Of a DNA stretch of 64,000 nucleotides, positions 7,355-15,714 are shown piece by piece. Each line of letters starts with the position of its first letter. The stretch's first letter is position 1. The DNA is taken from assembly GCA_050249955.1 (NCBI GenBank), contig JBFWPN010000001.1, forward strand, positions 1 through 64,000, written 5' to 3'. The stretch is from CAVVIG01 sp050249955 (GTDB taxonomy: Bacteria > Acidobacteriota > Vicinamibacteria > Vicinamibacterales > CAVVIG01). A program made the translations under genes and the position numbers. Below the pieces are notes generated by a model. The model did not search any database, had not been told where the DNA came from, and worked only from the letters and a program-made list of their open reading frames with translations.

Positions 7355-8609
7355 AGGCCATCCGCTGCACGGACGCGCCCAGCATCCTGAGCCGGTCGAC
7401 GAGCTGCGCGTAGCCGCGCTCCACGGTCTCGAGCGGGGTCACCCTGCTCTCCCCATCCGCTGCCAGCGCTGCGGCAATCAGCGCCATGCCCGAGCGCAGG
7501 TCGCGGCTGTCCAGCGGACGGCCGCGCAGCCTGCGCGGCCCGGTGACGATGATGCGGTGCGGATCGCAGAGGAAGAGATCCGCGCTCATGCCGCTGAGTT
7601 GTTCGAGGGCAAAGAGCCGCAGTTCGTACAGCCAGTCGTGCACGAGCGTCCGGCCTTCGGCCTGCGTGGCCAGCACGGTGACGAGGCTGACGAGGTCGCT
7701 CGGGAAGCCTGGCCAGAGACCGGTCGTGATGCGACCGGCGGCTTTCGGACGCGACTGCTCGACGCGGAACACGTCGCCCACCATGGAGCACTGGATGTTG
7801 AGCCGCTTGAGCACGGCGGCAATCACCTCGATGTCCTCGAACCGCGCACCGCGGACGTCGATCTCGCCACCCGTGATGGCTGCCACCACCGCCCAGCTGC
7901 CGGCCTCGATGTAGTCGCCCCAGAGCGTGTGTGTCGCCCCGCCGAAACGGGCCCCGCCCTCCACCCTGATCGTGGACGACCCGGCGCCGGTGATGCCGAC
8001 GCCGAGCTTCTGCAGGAACAGGCAGAGCTCCACGACGTGCGGCTCCTGTGCGGCGTGCCGAATCTCGCTGACGCCGGGGGCTGCCGCGGCGGCGAGCAGG
8101 GCCGTCTCGGTGCCGGTGACCGACGCTTCGTAGAGGTAGATGGATGTCGGCTTCAGGCCGTCCGGGCACTCGAGTACGTGCCCGGGCTGGTCGAGCACGC
8201 GCGCGCCCATCGCGACCAATGCCTCGAGGTGCGTGGAGATGGTGCGACGTGCCGGGAAGTCGCCTCCCGGCGGCGCCAGTTTCGCCCGCCCGCGCCGCGC
8301 GAGCAGCGGGCCGAGCAGCAGGACGGACCCGCGCAGGCGTCCCACCATCGCGCCGTCGGGCTCGTCCTTCACCACCTCGGGGCAGCGCACGCGCACGGTG
8401 GTCGTGCCGATGCCGTCCACCTGCGCGCCAAGGTCGACCAGGAGCTGCGCCATCACCTCCACGTCGCGGATGCGCGGCATGTTCGTGAGCACACACTCCT
8501 CGGTGGTGAGGAGACACGCGGCCAGCAGCGGCAGCGCGGCGTTCTTGTTGCCTTCGACGTCAACGGCGCCGGAGAGCCGACGGCCACCTTCGATCAGGAG
8601 AGAGGACAT
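7353..8609 (-). CDS. murA: UDP-GlcNAc 1-carboxyvinyltransferase, Cys-to-Asp type
   Basis: At 418 aa this has the length and fold motifs of MurA, which transfers enolpyruvate from PEP to UDP-GlcNAc in the first committed step of peptidoglycan synthesis. The motif EGNKNAALPLL at 19-29 holds the Lys-Asn pair. TGLWPGFPSDL holds the catalytic Asp, and DLRSGMAL holds the late Arg. At the usual catalytic Cys the loop reads PPGGDFPAR, so the residue is Asp117. Such natural variants are known elsewhere and resist fosfomycin. It is last in the nagZ-murB gene run, after a 73-base spacer with repeats. Confidence 0.87.
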   Translation of the reverse strand: MSSLLIEGGRRLSGAVDVEGNKNAALPLLAACLLTTEECVLTNMPRIRDVEVMAQLLVDLGAQVDGIGTTTVRVRCPEVVKDEPDGAMVGRLRGSVLLLGPLLARRGRAKLAPPGGDFPARRTISTHLEALVAMGARVLDQPGHVLECPDGLKPTSIYLYEASVTGTETALLAAAAAPGVSEIRHAAQEPHVVELCLFLQKLGVGITGAGSSTIRVEGGARFGGATHTLWGDYIEAGSWAVVAAITGGEIDVRGARFEDIEVIAAVLKRLNIQCSMVGDVFRVEQSRPKAAGRITTGLWPGFPSDLVSLVTVLATQAEGRTLVHDWLYELRLFALEQLSGMSADLFLCDPHRIIVTGPRRLRGRPLDSRDLRSGMALIAAALAADGESRVTPLETVERGYAQLVDRLRMLGASVQRMA

Positions 8610-8624
8610 AGAGGGAATCGTTAG

Positions 8625-8678
8625 TCGCTAATTGCCAATCGCCAATCTGAAGTCTGCAGTCTGAAATCTCAAATCCAG
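8625..8678. repeat. AT-richer imperfect repeats in murB-murA spacer
   Basis: The spacer carries tandem GCCAATC units followed by TGAAGTCT / TCTGAAATCT / CAAATCC units. It is much less GC-rich than its surroundings. Similar CAGAA/AAGTTCC-type motifs occur in two other spacers of this window. Confidence 0.5.
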
Positions 8679-8682
8679 TGCG

Positions 8683-9624
8683 TCAGCGCTCGAACTCACC
8701 GAGGTAGACGATCTCCTCGCGCAGTTCCACGCCGAATCGCTCGCGGACGGCGCTCCGGCACTGCTCGATGAGCCGCCTGATCTCGGACGCCGTGGCACCG
8801 CCTTCATTCACGATGAAGTTGCCGTGCACCGGAGAGACCCGGGCACCGCCGAGCACGGCGCCCTTGAGACCGGCCCGGTCGACGAGCGCCCCGGCAGACC
8901 AGGGAATCCCGTCGGGCACCACGTCAGTCCCGGGCACCGGGTTCTGGAACACACAACCGGCACTGGCCTTCTCGAGCGGCTGCGTCCGCTTCCGGTACGC
9001 CAGCGACTGACGCGCCCGCTCCCGCAGCGCCGCCGGTTCGCCGGGCTGCACAACGAAGTCGGCCGAGAGCAGCACCTCACCCGTGGCCTGCAGGCGGCTT
9101 CGATCGTAGCCGAAGCCCATGTCCGCCGTGGCGACTTCCGTGACCAGGCCGGCCTTCGAACAGAGGCGGACGGACGAGATCAGCTCACTGATGAGCCGCC
9201 CGCCGAAGTGCGCGTTGCCGAACACGGCGCCGCCCACCGTGCCTGGCGTGCCTGCCCACTCCTCGATGCCCGCCACGCCGTGCGTGATCGTCCATCGCAC
9301 CAGGCCGTTGATGGTGACTGCGGCGTCGGCCCTGATGTGCCCCTCGTCCACCCGTTCGATGGTGCCGCCCCTCGGACGGATGACCAGGCCACGGACGCCC
9401 GCGTCGGACACGAGGACGTTCGATCCGCCGCCGAGCAGCACCACCGGCACGCCGCCGTCGTACGCGAGCTGCATCGCGGCGACGAGGTCGTCGCTGCTCC
9501 GCGTCTCCAGCAGCCACTGCGCCGGCCCACCGACGCGGAACGTCGTGTACTCGCGCAGGGGCGCCTCCTCGAGAACCCGGTCGGCGCCGAATCGCCCGAC
9601 CAGCACCTGCGTGAAGGTGTTCAC
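8683..9624 (-). CDS. murB: UDP-N-acetylmuramate dehydrogenase MurB
   Basis: The 313-aa flavoenzyme reduces enolpyruvyl-UDP-GlcNAc to UDP-MurNAc with NADPH, the step after MurA. The FAD-binding domain shows TTFRVGGPA at about 27-35, LGGGSNVLV and GTPGTVGGAVFGNA. The catalytic Ser sits in KASAGCVFQNP, and the catalytic Glu is probably in NEGGATASEI (GNFIVN precedes). The arrangement is of the shorter type I/II kind. GTG 9624 overlaps the pxpC stop as GTGA, the same pattern as its neighbours, which fixes the start and suggests translational coupling. Confidence 0.93.
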   Translation of the reverse strand: MNTFTQVLVGRFGADRVLEEAPLREYTTFRVGGPAQWLLETRSSDDLVAAMQLAYDGGVPVVLLGGGSNVLVSDAGVRGLVIRPRGGTIERVDEGHIRADAAVTINGLVRWTITHGVAGIEEWAGTPGTVGGAVFGNAHFGGRLISELISSVRLCSKAGLVTEVATADMGFGYDRSRLQATGEVLLSADFVVQPGEPAALRERARQSLAYRKRTQPLEKASAGCVFQNPVPGTDVVPDGIPWSAGALVDRAGLKGAVLGGARVSPVHGNFIVNEGGATASEIRRLIEQCRSAVRERFGVELREEIVYLGEFER

Positions 9625-10565
9625 TGGGTCTGGGTCTCCAGGGCCAGCAGGGGCCGCTCCCTGGCCACGAGCGCGGCGATCGCCTCGCGGCGGCTGCAGA
9701 CGGCGAAACGGAGGCGGTCGCCGGGGCAGGCCTGGCCGGCCACGCCGAGATCGGCGGAGATGACCGTGGCCAGCCGTGCGTAACCGCCCGCGGTCTGGCG
9801 GTCGGCCATCAGCAGGAGCGGCTGGCCGGATGCGGGTACCTGCACGCCGCCGGCTGGCGTCGGCTCGGAGATGATGTCGGCCGACTGCCGGTGTGTGATG
9901 GCTGGCCCGGCGAGGCGGAATGCCATGCGATCGGACTGCACCCCCACATGGTAGGGCGTGGAGGTGAGGGTTTCCAACGCGTCGAGGGCGAACCGGTGCG
10001 CGTCTGGTCCCGGCAGCACCCGCAGCACTGCCGACAGGTCGACCGGGGGCACGCGTGTCTGCCCCATGCGCGGCGGCTTCCTCGCGCGCGACGCCGGACC
10101 AATGGGAAGCCGGTCGCCGCGTCGCAGGCTGCGTCCCTGGAAGCCGCCGGTCGACGTTGGCACGTGCGTGGCGCGGCTCCCCAGGACCGGCGGCGTGTCG
10201 ATGCCGCCAGCGACGGCCAGGTACGCGCGCGCCCCTCGCCGGCGTGCCCCGAAGCGGAGGACAGAGCCGGGTCGCACGGCAATCGAGGTCATGGCAGGTA
10301 CCGGCTGATCGTCGAGGCGCAGGTCGAACTCCGCACCCGTGACGGCGACCACGCGCGACTCGGTGAAGGCGAGGGTGGGTCCGACCAGCGTGATCTCCAG
10401 GACCGCCGCATCCCTGGGATTGCCGGCGAGGGCATTCGCCAGGCGGTGCGCGAACGGGTCCATGGGACCGGCCACGGGCACCCCGAGCGCCTGGTGCCCC
10501 CAGCGGCCGAGATCCTGGACTGTCGTCAGCAACCCCGGCGACATGACTTCGAGCAGGGCACTCAC
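9621..10565 (-). CDS. pxpC: 5-oxoprolinase subunit PxpC (KipA-like)
   Basis: The 314-aa protein is of the biotin-dependent carboxyltransferase-like KipA/PxpC family: SPGLLTTVQDLGRWGHQALGVPVAGPMD at residues 9-36, then ANALAGNP, LEITLVGPTL, YLAVAGGID and the late QTAGGYARLATV. In PxpABC, this subunit and PxpB act with PxpA to open 5-oxo-L-proline to glutamate with ATP. GTG 10565 overlaps pxpB as GTGA. pxpA (LamB/YcsF family) is not in the window. The placement between murein genes is discussed in the findings. Confidence 0.9.
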   Translation of the reverse strand: MSALLEVMSPGLLTTVQDLGRWGHQALGVPVAGPMDPFAHRLANALAGNPRDAAVLEITLVGPTLAFTESRVVAVTGAEFDLRLDDQPVPAMTSIAVRPGSVLRFGARRRGARAYLAVAGGIDTPPVLGSRATHVPTSTGGFQGRSLRRGDRLPIGPASRARKPPRMGQTRVPPVDLSAVLRVLPGPDAHRFALDALETLTSTPYHVGVQSDRMAFRLAGPAITHRQSADIISEPTPAGGVQVPASGQPLLLMADRQTAGGYARLATVISADLGVAGQACPGDRLRFAVCSRREAIAALVARERPLLALETQTQ

Positions 10566-11263
10566 CGCTCCTCCACGGCCTCGGCAACCGCATCGAACTC
10601 GCGGCGCCCGACAACGCGAAACCGCACCGAGTCGCCCGCACGCAGGAGCGTGGGGGCGTGCGGTGTCAGCGGCGCCATCTGCAGCGGCGTGCGCCCGATG
10701 ATGTTCCAGCCACCGGGCGTCTGCCTGGGGTAGACCCCGGTCTGGCGGCCAGCAATCCCGACCGAACCGGCAGGGACGGCTGTACGCGGGGCGGGACGCC
10801 GGGGCACCGCAATGCGTGGGTCGACCTCGCCCAGATACGCAAAACCGGGCACGAACCCGAGCATGTAGACCCGGTAGGTCCCCGCTGCATGCGCGTCGAT
10901 GACCGCCGCGCGGGTCAACCCGCTCACCTGCACCACGTCATCGAGGTCCGGCCCGAACGGCGGGTCGTAGCAGACCGGGATCTCGACTTCCCGACCCGCG
11001 GTTGCCGTGCCGTCGGCACCGGCACCCTGAGCCGCCGCCAGCCCGAGCAGGGCGTGCAGGCGATCGACGTCCGTCAGTAGCGGATCGAAGTAGACGGTGA
11101 CCGACCTGAAGGCAGGTACGACGTCGCGCACGCCGCGCAGGCCGGCCGCCTGCACGGCTGCCGCGCAGGCCAGGGCACGTGCGTTCACCGCCGGGTCGAT
11201 ACGTTCATCGAACTCGGCCAGCAGGGCGCTGTCGCCGTCGAACACCAGGCGGGCGTCGTTCAT
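10562..11263 (-). CDS. pxpB: 5-oxoprolinase subunit PxpB (KipI-like)
   Basis: The 233-aa protein matches the KipI/PxpB family: GDSALLAEF at about 10-18, RGVRDVVPAFRSVTVYFDP at 43-61, VCYDPPFGPDLDDV, then the conserved YRVYMLGFVPGFAYLGEVD and the segment AVPAGSVGIAGRQTGVYP-x5-GWNIIGRTP. It partners PxpC. The ATG at 11263 overlaps the end of mpl by four bases. KipI was first described as a sporulation-kinase inhibitor in Bacillus, but the oxoprolinase role is the general one. Confidence 0.92.
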   Translation of the reverse strand: MNDARLVFDGDSALLAEFDERIDPAVNARALACAAAVQAAGLRGVRDVVPAFRSVTVYFDPLLTDVDRLHALLGLAAAQGAGADGTATAGREVEIPVCYDPPFGPDLDDVVQVSGLTRAAVIDAHAAGTYRVYMLGFVPGFAYLGEVDPRIAVPRRPAPRTAVPAGSVGIAGRQTGVYPRQTPGGWNIIGRTPLQMAPLTPHAPTLLRAGDSVRFRVVGRREFDAVAEAVEER

Positions 11264-12675
11264 CGGGGCGCGGCGGAGGCGAGCGCCGACAGCAGACGCC
11301 GGTGGATGCCGCCGAACCCGCCGTTCGACATGAGCACGACGAGATCACCGGGGCGGTGCTCCTGCACGATCGTGGCGATGATGGCGTCGAGCGAGTCGGG
11401 CGCGTCCGCACGCTGTCCCCGGGCCCGCAGGTCCCCCACGAGGTCGGCAACCGACAGCCGCTCCGCCTCCGGCAGCGTGGAGCGGAACACCGGGGCAATC
11501 AGTACCTCGTCTGCCGCCCCGAAGGCATTGGCGAAGTCGTCCTGGAACACGCGCCGGCAGGACGAGGCCGATCGTGGTTCGAAGACCGCCCAGATGCGTG
11601 CGTCGGGGTTCGAGGCCCGCAGCGCATTGAGCGTCTCGGACACGGCGGTCGGGTGGTGTGCGAAGTCGTCGTAGACCGTGACGCCGGCGGCCGTGCCGAC
11701 CACCTCCAGCCGGCGGCGCACACCTGCGAACAGCCGGAGCGCCTCGCGGATGCGGATCGGATCGAGCCCCACCTCCGTGGCGACCGCGATGGCGGCGAGC
11801 GCATTGCGCACGTTGTGCGCGCCGAGGAGCGGCACCTGGAACTCGCCGAATGGCAGTCCGCCACGACGCACATGGAAGTGCGTGGAGGCCGGGCCGGCGG
11901 TGAGGTCGTGCGCCTGCCAGTCCAGGTCAGGGCCGGTACCGAAGGTCTGCACTCGCGACACGGCGCGCTCGGCCAGGGCCAGCGCCGCCGGGTTGTCGCC
12001 CCCGAGCAGGACGAGCCCTCGTCGAGGCACCAGCCGCACGAACCGCGTGAAGGCGGTCGTGATGGCGTCCATGTCGGCGTAGATGTCGGCGTGGTCGAAC
12101 TCGATGTTGTTGACGACGGCGATGTCCGGCAGGTATTTCAGGAACTTCGCTGTCTTGTCGAAGTAGGCGCTGTCGTACTCGTCGCCCTCGATGACGAAGT
12201 CGCGCCCCTGCCCCATCCGGTAGCTCGAGCCACCGTCGCCGAGGTTCCGGGCGATGCCGCCGACCAGGACCGAGGGGTCGGCGCCGCCATGCGTGAGCAC
12301 CCAGCCGGTCAGCGACGTCGTCGTGGTCTTGCCGTGCGTGCCGGCCAGCACGATCGAGCGCGCCCCCCAGAGGAAGTGCTCGCGGATCGCCTCCGGCAGC
12401 GAGCAGTACCTGATCTTCCGGTCCAGCACCTCCTCGAGCTCGGGATTTCCGCGCGAGATGGCGTTGCCGACCACGACCAGGTCGATGTCCGAGGTGATGT
12501 GCTCGGCGGCGTATCCGCTGAAGACCGGGATGCCCTCGGACGCGAGGAAGTCGCTCATCGGCGGGTAGACATCGGCGTCCGAGCCACGCACGTCGAGCCC
12601 CTTTCGTTTCAGCATCGCGGCCAGGGTCGCCATCGCGGTGCCGCAGGCGCCGATGAGATACACACGGGTGGTCAT
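11260..12675 (-). CDS. mpl: UDP-MurNAc:murein tripeptide ligase Mpl
   Basis: The 471-aa Mur ligase relative joins recycled L-Ala-gamma-D-Glu-meso-DAP to UDP-MurNAc. The N-terminal UDP-binding domain opens YLIGACGTAMATLA. The ATP P-loop is AGTHGKTTTTSL at about 110-121. Mpl-type features follow: RDFVIEGDEYDSAYFDKTAKF and NNIEFDHADIYAD. YDDFAHHPTAV and FEPRSASSCRRVFQDDFANAF lie in the C-terminal domain and favour Mpl over MurC. Its place between ldcA and the murein synthesis genes fits a recycling role. ATG 12675 overlaps the ldcA stop by four bases. Confidence 0.92.
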   Translation of the reverse strand: MTTRVYLIGACGTAMATLAAMLKRKGLDVRGSDADVYPPMSDFLASEGIPVFSGYAAEHITSDIDLVVVGNAISRGNPELEEVLDRKIRYCSLPEAIREHFLWGARSIVLAGTHGKTTTTSLTGWVLTHGGADPSVLVGGIARNLGDGGSSYRMGQGRDFVIEGDEYDSAYFDKTAKFLKYLPDIAVVNNIEFDHADIYADMDAITTAFTRFVRLVPRRGLVLLGGDNPAALALAERAVSRVQTFGTGPDLDWQAHDLTAGPASTHFHVRRGGLPFGEFQVPLLGAHNVRNALAAIAVATEVGLDPIRIREALRLFAGVRRRLEVVGTAAGVTVYDDFAHHPTAVSETLNALRASNPDARIWAVFEPRSASSCRRVFQDDFANAFGAADEVLIAPVFRSTLPEAERLSVADLVGDLRARGQRADAPDSLDAIIATIVQEHRPGDLVVLMSNGGFGGIHRRLLSALASAAPR

Positions 12676-13601
12676 TGAACGGCCGGCTCCTCGATGATGA
12701 CACGCGGTGCGCGGCGGTCCGCGATCACGCGGGCCTGCACGCCGAAGGGAATGGTCTGCTGCGGACCCAGTGTGTGTCCCGAGGGAAACCCGGCGACGAC
12801 CGGCCCGGCAAAGTCGGCAAGCGCCGCGGCGAGGGCGGCGCGCCCGGTGATGGCACCGCCGGGCTCGTCACAGCGCGGCAGCTCGCCGATGACCACGGCA
12901 CCGGCCTTCGCCAGCAGGCCGCTCTGCCTCAACTGCGTGACCATCCGGTCGAGCCGGTAGGGCCGCTCGCCGACTTCGTCGAAGAAGAGCACGTATCCCG
13001 GCGGAGGCTCGAAGGCGTAGGGCGTCCCCAGAGAACACAGCAGGTTGGTGATGGTGCCACCGAGGATCGGACCTGCGTGCTCACCCGGCACCAGCGCCTC
13101 GAGCCCGGGAGCGTCGAACGGGCCCATCGGCGCAGCGACGCACAGCGCTCGCTCGAGCGTCGCACGGTCGTACCCCGCTGCACCACGCGCCAGCCGCCCC
13201 TCGAGCATCGGCCCGTGGAACGCCACCAGGCCGCACCGGGTGGTGGCCCAGGCCAGCAGCGCCGTGATGTCGCTGTACCCGATGATCGCCTTGCCGGCCT
13301 CCCGCACGACCGAGGGGGTGAGGAACGGGAGGATCTGCGCACTGCCGTAGCCGCCGCGGACGGCGATGAGCGCATCGATCGCAGGGTCGGCCAGCGCCCG
13401 CAGAATGGCGTCCGCCCGCAGGCGCGCGGATCCGGCCACGAACGGTTCACGGGCAAACACCGTGTCGTCCCACACCGGTTCGAAGCCCAGGGCCGCGATT
13501 TCGGCGACGCCAAGGTCGAACTCGGTCCGGGCGAATGGACTGGCGGGGGCGACGACCGCGATGCGCGACCCGCGAGTGAGCCTGCGAGGCCGGTGCATCA
13601 C
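12672..13601 (-). CDS. ldcA: LD-carboxypeptidase (peptidase S66)
   Basis: The 309-aa protein is of the LdcA family, which removes the terminal D-Ala from murein tetrapeptides in the cytoplasm. Hallmarks: RIAVVAPASP near the N-terminus, IAVRGGYGSAQILPFL, the nucleophile elbow IIGYSDITALL (Ser at about 107), the Glu region LFFDEVGERPYRLDRM, and FPSGHT with the probable catalytic His. It yields the tripeptide that Mpl re-uses. The GTG at 13601 overlaps nagZ as GTGA; an ATG directly follows at 13598. Confidence 0.9.
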   Translation of the reverse strand: MMHRPRRLTRGSRIAVVAPASPFARTEFDLGVAEIAALGFEPVWDDTVFAREPFVAGSARLRADAILRALADPAIDALIAVRGGYGSAQILPFLTPSVVREAGKAIIGYSDITALLAWATTRCGLVAFHGPMLEGRLARGAAGYDRATLERALCVAAPMGPFDAPGLEALVPGEHAGPILGGTITNLLCSLGTPYAFEPPPGYVLFFDEVGERPYRLDRMVTQLRQSGLLAKAGAVVIGELPRCDEPGGAITGRAALAAALADFAGPVVAGFPSGHTLGPQQTIPFGVQARVIADRRAPRVIIEEPAVQ

Positions 13602-14695
13602 GCGAATCGGGCCATCTCGTCCGCCGTGCGACGGTGCTCGTCCTGCCCAAGCACGCGGCGGAGCGCGGTGGCGCTCATCGGGGCAGCCGCCACACCGGTG
13701 GCGAGGAACCGCTCCTTTGCACGGCGATTCCGCGCCAGCGCATCGTCGACCCGCTTCGCGAAGGCCCGGTCGTCCTCGACGCGCCTGACCAGTGCCTCGA
13801 GCGCAGCGGCCTGCGCATCGTGGTCGCCCGAGCAGATGAGCACCGCGTCACAGCCGGCCTCGATGGCCGCCACGGCGGAGTCGGGCACTGCGCGGTCGTT
13901 GGCGAGCGCCTTCATCTCGAGGTCGTCGCTGATGATCACGCCCTCGAAGCCAAGCTCCTCCCGGAGCAGCCCCGTGACAATGCGGCGTGAGAGCGTGGCC
14001 GGCCGCGCCTCGTCCAGCGCCGGGATGAAGACATGCGCGGTCATGATCGTCGCCACGCCGGCGTCGATCGCCGCACGGAACGGCAGGAACTCGCGCTCGC
14101 GCAGGAGTTCGGGCGGGTGCTCGATCAGCGGCAGCTCGTGATGCGAGTCGGTGCTGGTGTCGCCGTGACCGGGGAAGTGCTTGCCGCAGGCGGCCACTCC
14201 TTCGGACTGCAGGACTCGCACGATGGTGGCGCCGAGTTCGGCCACCGCTCGCGCGTCCTCGGCGAGGGCCCGGTCGCCAATGACCGGGTTCTTCGGGTTC
14301 GTGTGGATGTCGAGGACCGGGGCGTAGTCGAGCGTGATGCCAACTGCCTTCAGCTCGGCGGCGAGCGCGCGCGCGAAGCGGGTGGCCAGGGCGGCATCGC
14401 CGCTGCGGCCCAGCACCGCCATCGGCGGCCACTCGGTGAAGGGCGACTTCAGCCGGGCCACCCGGCCGCCTTCCTGGTCCACGCTCACCCAGCCCGGCAC
14501 CTCGGGCGAGAGGCGGGCCAGGTCGTGCGCAAGTTCGGAGACCTGCGCCGGCTCCTCCACATTGCGTGCAAAGAGAATCGACCCGCCGAGGCCGAACTCC
14601 CTCGCAATGGACCTCAACTCGACCGGGGCCTGCACGCCGTTGAAGCCGGCGATCAGCAACTGGCCGATCTGGCGTCGAAGCGCGAGAGGCGACAT
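13598..14695 (-). CDS. nagZ: Beta-N-acetylhexosaminidase NagZ (GH3)
   Basis: The 365-aa GH3 enzyme cleaves GlcNAc from anhydro-muropeptides in the cytoplasm. Signature blocks: GGSILFARNVEE, VSVDQEGGRVARL, LDYAPVLDIHTNPKNPVIGDRA, then KHFPGHGDTSTDSHHELP with the His-Asp acid/base pair at about 178-180, and the nucleophile in IISDDLEMKAL. It carries no signal peptide, as expected for recycling. It is the first gene of the nagZ-to-murA operon and is divergent from the GHMP kinase across a 32-base AT-rich spacer. Confidence 0.93.
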   Translation of the reverse strand: MSPLALRRQIGQLLIAGFNGVQAPVELRSIAREFGLGGSILFARNVEEPAQVSELAHDLARLSPEVPGWVSVDQEGGRVARLKSPFTEWPPMAVLGRSGDAALATRFARALAAELKAVGITLDYAPVLDIHTNPKNPVIGDRALAEDARAVAELGATIVRVLQSEGVAACGKHFPGHGDTSTDSHHELPLIEHPPELLREREFLPFRAAIDAGVATIMTAHVFIPALDEARPATLSRRIVTGLLREELGFEGVIISDDLEMKALANDRAVPDSAVAAIEAGCDAVLICSGDHDAQAAALEALVRRVEDDRAFAKRVDDALARNRRAKERFLATGVAAAPMSATALRRVLGQDEHRRTADEMARFA

Positions 14696-14715
14696 GCCCC
14701 TGAATTCTAACCCTA

Positions 14716-14721
14716 TATAAT
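14716..14721 (+). promoter_or_regulatory. TATAAT -10 element next to GHMP kinase start
   Basis: A perfect TATAAT in an AT-rich patch (TATATAATTC) lies six bases before GTG 14728, so the transcript would start at or near the start codon. No good -35 is seen. The patch also reads TATATA on the minus strand, about 18 bases before nagZ, and may serve both genes. Confidence 0.45.
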
Positions 14722-14727
14722 TCGGGC

Positions 14728-15714
14728 GTGCTCACCTCTTCCGCGCCCACGCGCATCGACCTCGCGGGCGGCACGATCGACATCTGGCCGTTGTATCTCT
14801 TCCATGAAGGGGCGTGCACGCTCAACGCCGCCATCAGCCTCCGCGCACACGCCACGATCGAGTCGCGGCCGGCCGGCGGCATCGAGCTGGTGTCCATCGA
14901 TACCAACCGGCGCACCTACGCCGCGCACTGGTCCGAGCTGGGCGCCACGAGCGACCTGCCGCTGCTCGCACTGCTCGCCCGGCACTACCGGCTCGCGAAC
15001 GCGGTGCTCACCACGCGCGGCGAGTCGCCGGCCGGCGCCGGCATCGCAGGCTCGTCCGCCCTGACGATTGCCGTGTGCGGCGCGCTCGCGCGATGGACCG
15101 GGCAGTCCGAGGCACCCGCCGACCTCCTGCAGGTGGCCATGAACGTCGAGTGCCAGACCATCCGGGTGCCCACCGGCGTGCAGGACTACAGGCCGGCGCT
15201 CTACGGTGGTGTGGCCGCCATCGAACTGCGCGTCGACGGCATCGAACGGGTCGCCCTCGAGGTGGACATCGCGGCGCTGCGCAGCCGGCTCGTCCTCGCC
15301 TACACCGGTGAACCCCGCAACTCCGGCACGAACAACTGGGAGATCACCAAGCGCCACACCGACGGCGACCCGCACGTCTTCGAATGCTTCGAGCGGATTC
15401 GCGACACGGCCGCGGCCATGCGCGGGGCACTCGTACGCGGCGACTGGGACGACGTGGGCCGGCACGTCGCCATCGAGTGGGAGAACCGCAAGCGGCTTGC
15501 GCCTGGTGTCACCACGCCCGCCATCGAGGACCTGATCGCGCGCGCGACATCGGCTGGCGCCACGGCAGCCAAGGTGTGCGGTGCCGGCGGGGGCGGCTGC
15601 CTCTTCTGCTATGGTCCTCCGGACCGGCAGGCCGCCGTGGCCGAGGCGCTCGCGGCTGGTGGCGCACGGCTGCTGGAGTTCGACATCGAGCGCGAAGGGC
15701 TTCGGGTTGGATAA
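14728..15714 (+). CDS. GHMP family small-molecule kinase
   Basis: The 328-aa protein has the three GHMP motifs: PTRIDLAGGTID at residues 7-18, the ATP loop SPAGAGIAGSSAL at about 100-112, and the C-terminal CGAGGGGCLFCY at about 289-300. The N-terminal DLAGG resembles sugar and heptose kinases (HddA-like, galactokinase, L-fucokinase domain) rather than IspE or ThrB, but the substrate cannot be assigned. The next gene, polX, starts inside its stop codon. The start GTG 14728 sits so close to TATAAT that the message may be leaderless. Confidence 0.82.
   Translation: MLTSSAPTRIDLAGGTIDIWPLYLFHEGACTLNAAISLRAHATIESRPAGGIELVSIDTNRRTYAAHWSELGATSDLPLLALLARHYRLANAVLTTRGESPAGAGIAGSSALTIAVCGALARWTGQSEAPADLLQVAMNVECQTIRVPTGVQDYRPALYGGVAAIELRVDGIERVALEVDIAALRSRLVLAYTGEPRNSGTNNWEITKRHTDGDPHVFECFERIRDTAAAMRGALVRGDWDDVGRHVAIEWENRKRLAPGVTTPAIEDLIARATSAGATAAKVCGAGGGGCLFCYGPPDRQAAVAEALAAGGARLLEFDIEREGLRVG

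Noticed and set aside
11179..12678. 499-aa frame antisense to mpl
   Set aside because: No recognisable motif, while mpl is unmistakable.
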